NCBI GenBank assembly: GCA_035048815.1
Contig: JAUCBN010000035.1
Coordinates: forward strand, 11,358,501 to 11,422,500
Length of the DNA stretch: 64,000 nucleotides
DNA from: Abelmoschus esculentus
Lineage: Eukaryota > Streptophyta > Magnoliopsida > Malvales > Malvaceae
Direction of reading: 5' to 3'
Of this stretch, positions 8,985 through 19,749 are shown one piece after another. Every line of letters starts with the position of its first letter. The stretch's first letter is position 1. The notes beneath the pieces are model-generated. The model did no database searches. It was not told the origin of the DNA and saw nothing but the letters and a program-made list of their open reading frames with translations. The translations under genes were made by a program, and so were the position numbers.

Positions 8985-10331
8985 TTATGCGTGTTGAATA
9001 TGCGCAATTAAGTGCAAGTGAACACGTTATCAAGTAATAAAGTGATAAGTATTTATCGAATATCATCTCCACAGAGATTGATATACTCAATATGCTTCCT
9101 ATGGTCTTCTTACTTCTGTAAAAGAAAAGTAAAAACACAGATAAGTTGAATATAGATTTAAACTAAATAAAATAAGTAAATAAAGAGAAATTAAATATGA
9201 GAGAGATATAGGGTTTGATCCAGTTATGTTGTATTGTGGATTTGATTGACCTGCTTCTGTTCCAATGCAATTATAATGCACTGCCTCGGCAGTACTGCAG
9301 ATACTGTCTCGGCAACGACAATGTTTCCCGCCGCGGCAATCTCTTGCTCTTGGGCAAAATTATCAAAGTTTGAAAAAGTGTCCTTGAATGATTCCGCTTA
9401 TCTCTAAGTCAAAATACTGTTGATGACCAGTCCTTGATGGATACCTCTCGGCGTGAATCAATTATAATCACCAACCAATCTCATATTTCTCTTAGCCACT
9501 GAAACTCTTAACCTATCTCTAGGCTGAGTTAGTATTCTCCAATCAAGTTGAATACCGTACTTATCTCTTTCGTGAATCTAACTCTCTCGATATTAGATAA
9601 ATGGATTACTCACATACTTCTCTCTCGAGCTTGAATATAAGAACAAGGAATGTCAAAGGATAAGCAAACTTTGATCTTTTATTGCATTAGAAACAAGAAA
9701 GAAAGTACAATCTCTTCTCACAAATACTTGACAACCTTCACCAAAACCCTAGGAAAATCTAGAACATGATGGGAAGAATTGTCCCTAAACTCTCTCGGTG
9801 TAAGCCGAATCTAATTGTATCATCTATGCTTTCTCCTTCTAACCCCTAGGGCGGCAATGCCTTATATAGGCTTGGCCTAGGACAAACCTTTCCTAATTAG
9901 AGTACAACTTGGAGTAGAGAACAAGTTATGCACATAGGGTAAATATTTTCAAGTTTGATCTTCTCGAAGGTTTCATCTCGCGTGGCCTTGTCCTTGGGCT
10001 TTTCTTGTGTTGTTCAGCTCCGATTCTTGGGCTTCTTGCTCTTCAACGTTCCCCTTATTTTTCTCCTTCAACTGCCACCCATATTGCCTTTTTCTCCTCT
10101 GCTGCCTCGACAGCAGGTCCTGCCTCGTCCTCATTCTGCTGCCTCGGAAGTACTTGTTCTTGCACAGATAAGAAAATACAGCAAAGTATGCCTGTTCTAC
10201 AAATATATTCTTTAATGGCATAATCCCTAAATTTATCACATTAAGCTCATACATTGGTTCAAGTGGGTGTAGATTTGATGATATGTGCCCATGAAAAGTG
10301 TAGAAAGTGATAGTGAGTTGAGTACTTATCA
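8985..10331 (-). repeat. 5' LTR of copy B
   Basis: On the minus strand it begins TGATAAGTACTCAA (right edge 10331) and ends CACGCATAA near 8985, where the family ends CACGCATCA. Length is ~1347 bp. The TATA box is at plus 9862-9868 (minus-strand TATATAA). It contains CTGCCTCGGCAG (9281-9292), CCGCCGCGGCAA (near 9330) and CTGCCTCGACAG motifs. Confidence 0.75.
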
Positions 10332-10363
10332 AAAAGCAATAAGGACTTAGGCTTAGATTTTAT

Positions 10364-10514
10364 ACTAGAGGTGCTTATCAGTGGCTCTAGTTTAGTCCAT
10401 AGAGGTGCCCATGACTGGCTCCAGGAGTTAGGTTTCTCCCATTTACTAGAGGTGCCTATCACCTGTTCTAGTAAGAATAGCTAAAACACTTGAGGTGCCC
10501 GAAACTAGCTCAAG
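10364..10514 (+). repeat. Array of four hairpin units (copy G)
   Basis: Units: 10364-10391 (ACTAGAG/CTCTAGT), about 10398-10426 (decayed pairing), 10445-10472 (ACTAGAG/TTCTAGT) and 10489-10514 (CTTGAG/CTCAAG). As in the other copies, the last unit before the PPT is the CTTGAG type. Confidence 0.65.
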
Positions 10515-10791
10515 CAATATAAATTTATAGCAATATAGATTTATATACCACTGTTGGGAAATGAAAAGAAAAAGAATTAAAAAAATCTTAGTCGGAAGTC
10601 TTGAGCTAGAAAAAGGATTAGAACTTAGAAAATCATCTTTGACACAGCTACGCACATACTCACCAAGACTCATAGTCCAGTTCCAAGGAATTCCTAAGAA
10701 CAAAGAAGAGGATGAGTCAAGAAAGGAATTCTGCTACGGCAGGCTAGACGATATATTACTTTAAAATTCCTTACTTAAATTTATCTTTTGC

Positions 10792-10935
10792 ATTGCTTGA
10801 GGACAAGCAATAGTTCGAGTTTAGGGGTATGATGAGTGCCTAAAAGTCCTCATCTTTTACATCATTTTCCCACTCGATTAATTTTATTATCTTTTGCATT
10901 ACTTGAGGACAAGTAATAGTTCAAGTTTAGGGGTG
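10792..10935 (+). repeat. Tandem duplication of hairpin, PPT and LTR start
   Basis: Two units lie 106 bp apart. Unit 1 has stem ATTGCTTG/CAAGCAAT with AGGA loop (10792-10811), G-run, then TGATGAGTGCC at 10830. Unit 2 has stem ATTACTTG/CAAGTAAT with AGGA loop (10898-10917), G-run, then TGATAAGTGC at 10936. The stem difference is compensated on both sides. Confidence 0.7.
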
Positions 10936-12157
10936 TGATAAGTGCTCAAAAGTCCTATTTTTCATACCATTCTCCTATTCGATTATTGCTAATAAAGAAA
11001 AGATTTAATGGAAATAATGGATCTTTCTGGTCATTTTTCAAACTTCAGCTTCCGAACATTCAATGCATGAATTTATTTATTTTTTGGCATAAAACAGATG
11101 CATTTGATGGTTTTCTTTCTTAAGACAGGAAACTGCATCATAGGAATTACCAAGCAAGAAGATGGATGCTGGAAGCTGAAGCTGAAATGAAGATAAGCAC
11201 TCGCCTCGATAGAACTTTAATGCCTGGGCAACACTTTGATGCCCCGAAAGCAGTTTACTGCCTTGGTAGTAGTTTATTGTATCGGCAACGCTTTAATGCC
11301 CCGACAGCATATTGCCGTCGTGGCAGCACCTGAGGCCGCGACAGCACCCAAAAAGGCAAATGTCAATATGATAGGCGATTTGATGAGAAAAATAAGGTGA
11401 ACGTTTTAAGACAAGCGACATAGAAATTGGAGTTAGGAAATACACGAAAAGACAATGTCAAAGGCCACGTGAGAAAAGAATCCTAATAGGAATAAACTAA
11501 GAAATAAAATAAAGATCTTTTATTTATATACTTAACTTGTGTTTTACTCCAAGTTGTATTCCTACTTAGGAAAGGTTTGCCCTAGGCCAAGACTATATAA
11601 ACCATAGTCTATGTAGAGAGGAAGATATCTTGAAATCAAGTGTTCATAGAAAATCCTAAACTCATCCATCTTCCCCTAGGGTTTAGGTAAAGGTTGTCGA
11701 GTATTTATGAGAAGAGATTGTACTTTGTTTATTGCTTCAATGTAATAAAATATGGTATTCGACTTGGTTGGAGGATACTAACTTAGCCTAGGAATAGGTT
11801 AGAGTTTCAGCGGCTAAAAGAAGTGTGAGATTGATTGTTGGTTATAATTGATTAACACCGAGAGGTATCATCAAGGATTGACCTTCAACAGTATTTCGAC
11901 TTAGGGTTAAGCAGAGTCATTCAAGGATACTTTGTCAAACTTTGGTAAATCTTTCCAAGATCAAGGGATTACCGCGGTAGAGAACACTACCGCTGTCAAG
12001 GCAGTAATCTGCAGTACTGCCGAGGTAGTGGAGTGCGATTGCATTAGACAGAAATAAGTCAATCGAATCCATGATACAACACAACTGGATCGTGCCCCAC
12101 TTTTTTATCCTTGATTTCTTGATCATTTATCTTTATTGCTTTAATTACTTTTCTTAG
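10936..12157 (+). repeat. 3' LTR of copy G, truncated at its end
   Basis: It begins TGATAAGTGCTCAAAAG and carries a TATA box at 11594-11600. It matches the other family LTRs down to the TTACCGCGGTAG and ACTGCCGAGGTAG motifs (11970-12030). The last ~150 bp, including the CACGCATCA end, are replaced by Tekay-type sequence. An alternative start is the upstream unit at 10830. Confidence 0.65.
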
Positions 12158-13427
12158 TTGTCCGACCGTACGTATTGGGGATAACATATATACAAGGGTG
12201 ACTTCGTGTCCAACCGATGCTTGTTGAGACCAAGTGTCTCTAGATAAGGAATGAGGAATCCAAGTATTCGATGGGTATAAGATTTGAACAAAACTAGTCC
12301 CTTAGTTGCCAATATGCATTGTTTATGATTTGAGAATTTTGTGTATTGAAAAGCATGAGATTGTGGCACATTTTGATACAGAATTGTTTAGAAAATGTAA
12401 AGTTTTAAGGTCATGAGTTTCACAAGCATGTGTTTTAACTAAGTTTTGTGCAAGGATATGAGCACGAGAGAATGGCCTAAGCGTAGCTATGTGTTTAGCA
12501 TGTAAGGCTTGAGACTAATGCATAGAGATGCATGTGTATAAAAAGGCCATCATCTTTGTTTTTTAAAAGCATAAAAGTCTTGAGAATTTAACTTTGAAAT
12601 ACATTAGATAAATGATATTTAACAAGGACACTGTTTAATTTTTTTAAACCATGTTTGATACACTTTTAATGAGCATGATATGGCATGATTTAAAGTTTTT
12701 TATTGATGGAGTTATGGGTTGCATTGCAAAGGTGGTATTTCTATGTTTTACCCCTCACTAAGCTTATGCTTGCCCTCTCTTTTACCTTGCAATGCAGAGA
12801 TAATAATCGAGGCAGCCAAGAGAAGCAAGATTCTAAGTGTGTGTCGATAAAAAGTTCAAGTATATGTTCTAAAGTGTAGTAGTAGTAAGAGAGCAATGCG
12901 GTATAGTTTCTTTGTTGCAAGAGTTGGTTTTGGATGATGAGGACTACTTTGGTTATATGAACTTCAGTATGTATTGGATGTTGAACAATGTTGAATATTG
13001 ATGATGTTGTGTAAGTAAAAGCATATAATGTAAGTTTATTGAATCCCATGAACCTATGTCAAGGATTATGTTGGGATGCATCTAGTATAAGTGTTGGTTT
13101 TACCTGTGAAAGTAATATGTTTAAGTGGCGTTAGATGATGTTTGTAAGTGTGCTTTGATGGTTATGGTTAGCTTACACTTTTGGGTATGTTTCCTATGTG
13201 TTTGGAGAGTCTTTAAACGTGTGTATGCTGTTCTGATGTAGGGGTATCGATACAGTCCCTAACTGTATCAATATACGGGTTGGTTTCAAGAGGATTTAGG
13301 CGTGAAAATTGCCTAGGTATCGAAACAGGTTATTTTGGTATCGATACCCCTATGCATGTTTTGGCATGAGTATCGAAACGCTTGACAAGGGTTTCGATAC
13401 CATCTTTGACAGATTCAAATAAGTGTC
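12158..13427 (+). repeat. Old Tekay-type LTR, left piece (split by the complete Tekay element)
   Basis: It is 5'-truncated: it starts within the internal GTGACTTCGTGTCC repeat zone of the LTR. It carries the degenerate CTCACTAAGC and CTTACCTCTCTTTT-like blocks and, from about 13240 to 13405, repeated GGTATCGATACC/TATCGAAAC motifs. The sequence resumes at 25202 after the inserted element and ends at 25666. Confidence 0.65.
13423..13427. other. Target site duplication GTGTC, left copy
   Basis: GTGTC directly abuts TGTAACCCCC at 13428. The matching GTGTC is at 25202-25206, after GTTACA. Confidence 0.85.
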
Positions 13428-14004
13428 TGTAACCCCCTTAGCCCGGCCTAGACAGAACCAGCACTAACGGGTTACACGGGGAATATCAAACCAAACCCGC
13501 GAAGGTTCGATTCGATAAATAACCCTAAAACCGTTATATTTATTTTATTTATCTTGCCTAGATGTGCAATCTTATTCCTATGTGTCAAGGTCTCATACAA
13601 AGCATTATCGGTAACACATTAATTACAAACTAACATTCGATTAAACACTTAAGTAGTTTAAGGACTAAAACGTAAAACTTTTAAATTCAATTAGTAAAGT
13701 AGGAATTCTTTCCATCAACGTTCAAATAAACATACAAGAGTTCTTCACAGCAAATTTCATCTCAAACGGATCATCCTAACATCATCAATTGCATGTTTCT
13801 TTAATTTAGGGACCAAAATGTAAATCTTCTAAAATACAAGGAATCCATCCAAATTAGGTTAACCATCTTGAAATTAAATCAACTTTAAGCATGCATGCAA
13901 AATTTCAGCTCTAAATAACATCGGTAAGTACCTTAATCGAACAAAAGAAGATATCCGGGACTAGAATATAATTTCTAGTAACTTTTAATTCTAGGTGATC
14001 AAAG

Positions 14005-14215
14005 GTTTCGAAACCTTCCCAGAGGTTTCGAAACTTTTTGAAAAAGGTTTCGAAAGTTTCCTAGAAAGTTACGAAACTTATCGCGTCAAGTAGCTTCCCA
14101 GAATTGAAACTGCCCGCAAGGTTTCGAAACCTCATGAAGGTTTCGAAACTATTTGACAAAGGTTTCGGAACCTTCACCCAAAGGTTTCGAAACTTTGGGT
14201 CTGGAACCAAAAGTT
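14005..14215. repeat. Cluster of GGTTTCGAAACC palindromes inside the LTR
   Basis: About eight full or partial copies of AGGTTTCGAAACYTT occur, roughly 20-35 bp apart. Equivalent clusters are at 22365-22560, 46260-46460 and 61215-61435. Short ORFs seen across them (Lys/Phe-rich) are a by-product of the repeats. Confidence 0.75.
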
Positions 14216-14929
14216 TCGTTACACTAAGTGCACAACAATTACTCAATACTCAACCATTAACTAGAACCACTAAATGCAACAATCCTAGGCATATTTAGCA
14301 ACGTATGGCACATAATCAACAACGTCACGGACATCAATGAAGCTATAGGCATGCTCCCTAGAAAATGAATAACAAAATATCAATCATGCTAATACATGCT
14401 TCAACAATTCAAGCAATTCCAAAGATTAACAATTAACAATCAAATAATAATGGTCTTATTACAACATAAACCAAAGCCTAATTACACACTCTTCACATAG
14501 GTTGGGTTACACATTGCCTTGCCCAATTTATTTGCAAAAAACATACCAAATCCAAGTGATTCTTTCCCTTGGTTTCCTTGCCTCGAACGAAGCTCCAAGT
14601 GCCTTTATTTCTCTGCATGGATGAAAAGAGAGCTTAAGCAAACATGCTTAGTGAGGAAGCTCTACACAAATCATCAATGCATCTATTTAAAATCATGATG
14701 AAACCATAATTTGCAATACTTTGTTAGATCATGCATGCTAACATCTCATGCTCATGTTCTTTAAATCATATGCATCCTTGAGTTCACATAACCTTATCAA
14801 AACAACTTATAAATGATGCTCAATGTCCAATTCAATTCATGCATGTATATTGACATTCTAGTGACCACTTTAATGTGAACCTTGAGCTCACCGAATACAC
14901 GGATCCATTGTAGAGACCATTGTCCCGTC

Positions 14930-15038
14930 ATGACACAAAATCACCATTGACATGACACGAAGTCACCATTGACATGACACCAAGTCAACATTGACATGAC
15001 ACGAAGTCACCATTGACATGACACGAAGTCACCATTAG
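14930..15038. repeat. 22-bp minisatellite, five units
   Basis: The unit is TGACACGAAGTCACCATTGACA with one or two changes per copy. The partner LTR has two units (23274-23317). Other LTRs have about four (near 45424-45517), three (56735-56800) and two (near 62165-62210). Confidence 0.85.
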
Positions 15039-16865
15039 CACTACCACGTACGATTGGACACATAGTCACCCTTGTTACGTGTAGGCGGCTCTACCACGCA
15101 CGGTTGGACACAAAGTCACCCTTGTTACGTGTAGGCAATATTTTGTATTCTCAATTTTGTTTATAGTGCACTTAAGACAATCCTAATGACATGTCATTCG
15201 TATTCGAATCTAAAGTTAGTGTCACTAAGCCAATATCATAATCAAATGTACATGATAACTTGCTGCTCATAATGCATGCATAATATGTTCAACAAATGAA
15301 CCAAAAGCCATGCCCAAAGGCACCATCATGTATAAGGCAATTAACCACATTGTATTCCAAATCATTTCTCATAATTTTCCATAATCATGGATGCTAAATA
15401 AGCTATGCATTTCAGCAAGTAATTCTCATGTATGCACCATTTCAAATCATGCTCATGCATTTACATAAATCTCATTGCATTACCAATATAATGCCTTTAT
15501 AAAATGTAGCCGAAACTCATATCGGTTTATCATAAACAATTACTTTACTTACTCTTGAACTATGGAAGGTTTTCACACTCTTCCATAGTTCCCAAAACAA
15601 AACGTACCAAACGCGATTCGCTTTAAATCCGTAATCACTCACCAACAAGCGAAACGAGCTTTTGCCGCTATCCGATGATCGCACCAACGCACCAGGAATC
15701 AAGCACCTTCTTGTACCTCTTCTACAACATTAAAAACAGAGTATTCCCACATCATAACATGCTCAACCCAATAGCCAAATCCGATCACCATTAAACTACC
15801 GAAAACTTAGCCGAAACACATCCGAACAACATCAGCCCAAAACCTAATGAATCTAACATCTAATCCACTTCAATTATGAACCAAAAACACATCCAAACTA
15901 TCCTTATATCTCTAGCAACATTAAAGCATCTAAAACAGCCCCTAAAACAACCGAAAAGCACCTTAAAACTACACCGATTGCATTATTCCGGGATTAAATT
16001 AATGTACAATCAAATGAAGATTCAGTTAATAATTTAATTAACATAAAAACACAATTGAATCCATCTAATTACAGCATTGAATGAGATCCAAAAAGATTTC
16101 ACAAAAACTTTCACAAAAACACTAGATCTAACATTAAAAACATAAAATCAAGTTTTTATTAAAAGATTAGCAAGCTAATACTTGGGAATTTCAATAAAGA
16201 ACCTTAAAAAAGAAAAAAAATCCAGAAAATTACCTTCAAGATCTATTCACCAAAAAGATGTAATTTCCTCTTCTTGATTCCTTGCAATTTGATGTTGATT
16301 TGATGAAATCGATGCTTAGGTTTTGTAAAGGATGGAAAGATGATGCAAATGATATAATCTTTATAGAAAAAGATGCAAAAATCAGCAAGGAATTGAAGAG
16401 AAAAAATGAAGAGAAAGTGGAGAGAAAATGAGAGAAAAAGATGAGAGAAAAGTGGTTTTGAGAAAAAATGATTAAAATCTCTAATTAAAGTAGTTAAAAT
16501 ATATTTTTGGTGAATAAATCATTATTAAAAATTAGAAATGGGTTTATGGCCCTCTAAGGATTCTAAGTTTAGATTGCTTTTCAATTTAGTGACTAAAACA
16601 TTAATATTTTCGAAAATTACCAAATAAGTCCCCAAATTTTCCAAAAATTACAAATTGGTCATTTATGCATAATTAAGCATAATTAAAAATCATTATAAAA
16701 TCCAAATTATTTTCTTTTAATCTTGAAACACATTTTTAATATTTCAAACCATATTCCAAAATTATTATTTTTCTTAATTAAAAATATTCTTATTTTATCT
16801 TTCCCGGAATAATGAACCGGAGAACCCGATTCGACCCGAATCGAATCCTCCTAACTAAGTCTAAA

Positions 16866-17624
16866 CTAATAACCCCAAAAACGGGATGTTACAACTCTCC
16901 CCCTCTTAAGAAATTTTCGTCCTCGAAATTTACCTGAAGTAAACAAGTGAGGAAACCGCTCCTCCATGCTTTTCCTTGTTTCCCAAGTTACTTCTTCAAC
17001 ACCTCGATGTTTCCATAGCACTTTAACCAAATCTATGGTCTTCCCTCGAAGAACCTTTGTATCCACATCTAAAATCCTCACTAGTTCTTCCTCATAACTC
17101 ATATCCTCTCTTAACTCAATTTCCTCAACCGGAACAACATGAGAAGGATCCGATCTATATCTACGAAGCATTGATACATGGAAAACATCATGCATCTTAC
17201 TCAACTCCTCTGGCAATCTCAACCTATAAGCAACAGGACCAACACTCTCCAACACCTCATATGGTCCAATAAAATGAGGACTCAACTTACCCTTACGTCC
17301 AAATCTCATTACCTTCTTCCATGGAGAAACCTTAAGAAACACTTTGTCCCCAACATCATACTCTATCTTCCTACGCTTCAAATTGGCATAGGACTTTTGC
17401 CTATCCGAAGCTTCCTTAAGTTTAGCACATATCAACTTAACTTTCTCATCCGTATCCTTCAACACTTGAGGCAAAGAAACATACTTCTGTCCAACTTCTT
17501 TCCAACACAAAGGTGTACGACACTTACGCCCATATAGCGCCTCAAACGGTGCCATCTGTATACTTGTCTGAAAACTATTATTATAAGCAAACTCTACCAA
17601 CGACAATTGCTTCTCCCAAGAACC
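16866..17624 (-). pseudogene. pol: Integrase C-terminal part and chromodomain (Tekay)
   Basis: From 17606 it reads LVEFAYNNSFQTSIQMAPFE, then the GPY/F module (GPYEVLE, residues ~114-120 of this 246-residue segment), HVSMLRRY, and a chromodomain at ~172-222 (ILDVDTKVLRGKTI, VLWKH, EEVTWE). A stop at 17625-17627 separates it from the integrase core in the same frame. Its own stop lies 28 bp inside the 3' LTR, so the coding end overlaps the LTR and the PPT is translated. The chromodomain of chromoviral integrases is thought to guide insertion to particular chromatin. Confidence 0.9.
16894..16911 (-). other. Polypurine tract of the Tekay element
   Basis: The minus strand reads TTAAGAGGGGGAGAGT immediately before the 3' LTR start TGTAACATCCCG. 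It primes plus-strand DNA synthesis in LTR elements. Confidence 0.85.
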
Positions 17625-18254
17625 TTAAAACTCGATGATACAACACCTCAACATATCTTCCAAAGTCTGAATAACACGCTCAGACTGTCCATCCGTCTGT
17701 GGATGATAAGCTGTACTAAAGCTAAGTCTCGTACCCAAAGTCGTCTGGAAACTCCTCCAAAACTTAGATGTAAACCGCGGATCTCTATCCGATATAATCG
17801 ACTTAGGCACACCATGCAACCTTACCACCTCAGAAACATACAAATTCGCCAACTTATCCATGGAGTACGTCGTATGCACAGCAAGAAAATGTGCACACTT
17901 CGTAAACCTATCAACAATCACCCATATAGAATCCTTTTTGGACGGTGTTAAAGGTAACCCCGTCACAAAATCCATGGTAATTCTCTCCCATTTCCATTCC
18001 GGAACTTGAACCGGTTGTAACAAACCTGCAGGGAACTGATGTTCAGCTTTCACCCGCTGACACACCATGCAACGAGAAACAAACTCCGTCACATCTCTCT
18101 TTAAACCAACCCAAAAGTACACACTTTTGAGATCTCTATACATCTTCACACTACCCGGATGCATAGCAAACGGACTAGTATGAGCTTCCACCAAGATAGC
18201 TTGCCTCAATTCCTGATCATCCGGCACCACAATCCGACCTCTAAAACACAACAC
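17625..18254 (-). pseudogene. pol: Integrase core (Tekay)
   Basis: This is a 209-residue open segment between a stop at 18255-18257 and one at 17625-17627. The HHCC zinc domain is visible (H25, H32, C62, C65 of the segment). The catalytic triad is D95 (MDFVTG), D156 (SDRDPRF) and E192 (GQSERV), spaced D-61-D-35-E as expected for retroviral-type integrases. All catalytic residues are kept. The fragment at 57333-57878 lacks the stop at the start of this segment and reads DDDEVLCFRG there. Confidence 0.9.
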
Positions 18255-19071
18255 TCAATCATCATCAAAATGATACTCGGTCGGTCTACCCTCAGTAATA
18301 TCCTCCACAAAAGGTACCAAAGCCTCATCCTCTAACTGTTTCACTTTGATCATCTCAACCAAAACAGGTTTTACTTGCAACTCCGCCACTAAACCATCTT
18401 CCTTAGAAATACTCAACCTAGCAAACATTGCTCTCAACTCAACAGCCGCTTTACGACTCAAAGCATCAGCCACTACATTGGCTTTCCCCGGATGATACTC
18501 AATAGATAAATCATAGTCCTTAAGCAACTCCATCCACTTTCGTTGCCTAAGATTCAAATCCTTTTGTGACATGAGATACTTCAAACTCTTATGATCCGTG
18601 TATATAATACACCTCTCTCCATACAAATAATGTCTCCAAATTTTCAAGGCAAAAACCACCGCCGCCAGCTCCAAATCGTGTGTCAGATAATTCTTTTCAT
18701 GTACCCTCAACTGTCTAGAAGCATAAGCTACAACCTTTCCTTCTTGCATCAAAACACACCCGAGACCAACGTATGATGCATCACTATAAACCACGAAATC
18801 CTTACCGGATTCGGGTTGAACCAACACCGGTGCACTAGTCAACACTTCTTTCAACTTCTCAAAACTCTTTTGTTGACTTGCCTTCCACTCAAAAGGAACC
18901 TTCTTTTGCAACAACTTAGTCATAGGAGCAGCAATGCTCGAAAAACCCTCAACGAACCTACGATAATACCCAGCCAAACCTAGGAAACTCCGAACCTCTA
19001 ACACCGATCTCGGTTGCTTCCATCCCATAACAGCCTCTATCTTTTTTGGATCTGCACTAATACCATCTTTC
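18255..19071 (-). pseudogene. pol: RT C-terminal part and RNase H (Tekay)
   Basis: It begins just after the frameshift with KDGISADPKKIEAVMGW and LRSFLGLAGYYRRF-type connection sequence. RNase H follows with D103 (VYSDASYVG), E140 (DLELAAVVFALK), D165 (YTDHKSL) and D208 (VADALSR), the full DEDD set. It ends at TGA 18255-18257. The frame is that of the integrase segments and differs by one from the upstream RT. Confidence 0.9.
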
Positions 19072-19749
19072 CGACACCACATGACCAAGAAACACCACCT
19101 CTTTTAACCAAAACTCACACTTACTTAACTTAGCATACAACTGATTCTCTTTCAACGCTTGTAACACCAACCGCATATGCCGATCATGATCTTCCTCGGT
19201 ACATGAATACACGAGGATGTCATCTATGAACACCACTACAAACTGATCTAAATACTCATGAAACACTCGGTTCATCATATCCATAAAAGCATCAGGGGCA
19301 TTTGTCAAACCAAACGGCATCACCAAAAACTCATAATGACCATACCTTGTCCGAAAAGTCGTTTCCAACACATCCTCCTCTTTCACTTTCAACTGGTAGT
19401 ACCCCAATCTCAAGTCAATCTTTGAGAACACACTTGCTCCTCGAAATTGATCAAACAAATCATCAATCCTCGGCAAAGGATACTTATTCTTCACGGTCAA
19501 CTCATTCAGTTGCCGATAATCAATGTATATCCTCATTGTGCCATCTTTCTTCTTCACAAATAACACCGGTACACCCCAAGGTGAAACACTCGGTCGTATA
19601 AAACCACGGTCAAGCAACTCCTGCAACTGCATCTTTAACTCCTTTAACTCCTTAGGTGCCATGCGATAAGGAGCAATGGACACCGGATTAGTACCAGCAT
19701 AAGTCTCAATACTAAACTCCACATCACGATCGGGAGGTAATCCTGGCAA
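19072..19749 (-). pseudogene. pol: Reverse transcriptase (Tekay)
   Basis: It reads LPGLPPDRDVEFSIE, then YRMAPKELKELK, DYRQLNELTVKNKYPLPRID, FSKIDLRLGYYQLK (first catalytic Asp, ~112) and VVFIDDILVYS (FIDD at ~175-178), all typical Ty3/gypsy RT motifs. A single extra base at 19071-19072 (CC in the plus strand) breaks the frame right after FLGHVVS. Upstream it continues in the gag-PR frame, interrupted by a stop at 19795-19797. Confidence 0.9.

Larger units (their letters stand above)
5977..10331 (-). mobile_element. Athila-related retrotransposon copy B, 5' two-thirds
   Basis: On the minus strand: 5' LTR (10331-8985), tRNA-Asp-like PBS (8978-8961), gag-protease (8882-6322), spacer with TATA box, then truncation at 5977 against the LTR of copy A. 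The second ORF and 3' LTR are absent here, presumably left of the window beyond copy A. Its LTR outer edge at 10331 lies inside the 3' untranslated region of copy G, so B is inserted in G. Confidence 0.75.
10332..12157 (+). mobile_element. Athila-related copy G, 3' end (UTR plus LTR)
   Basis: The 3' untranslated region resumes at AAAAGCAATAAGGACTTAGG, also present in copy C at 34497. The hairpin array, two PPT/LTR-start units and most of an LTR follow. Copy B interrupts it on the left. An old Tekay-type LTR fragment follows on the right, and no clean LTR end is visible near 12157. Confidence 0.65.
13428..16893 (-). repeat. 3' LTR of the complete Tekay element
   Basis: The 3466-bp LTR has TG...CA ends (plus strand TGTAACCCCC...GATGTTACA). 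It contains a cluster of GGTTTCGAAACC palindromes (about 14005-14215), five 22-bp repeats (14930-15038), a two-copy ~50-bp repeat with GTCACCCTTGTTACG (about 15046-15135) and an AT-rich 16000-16850 part. It differs from the other LTR by scattered substitutions, three extra 22-bp units and an extra ~30 bp in the palindrome cluster. Confidence 0.9.

Noticed and set aside
14104..14298. Short ORFs (also 22414-22641, 46294-46479, 61121-61324) with Phe/Lys-rich repeated peptides
   Set aside because: They lie on the GGTTTCGAAACC palindrome cluster within LTRs and occur on either strand. The reading frame follows from the repeat.
14930..15135. Regular direct repeats resembling a CRISPR array
   Set aside because: 22-bp units are contiguous without unique spacers and lie inside plant LTRs.
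17057..17951. Plus-strand ORFs of 70-119 codons opposite the integrase
   Set aside because: They are antisense shadows of clearly recognisable integrase and chromodomain coding on the minus strand.
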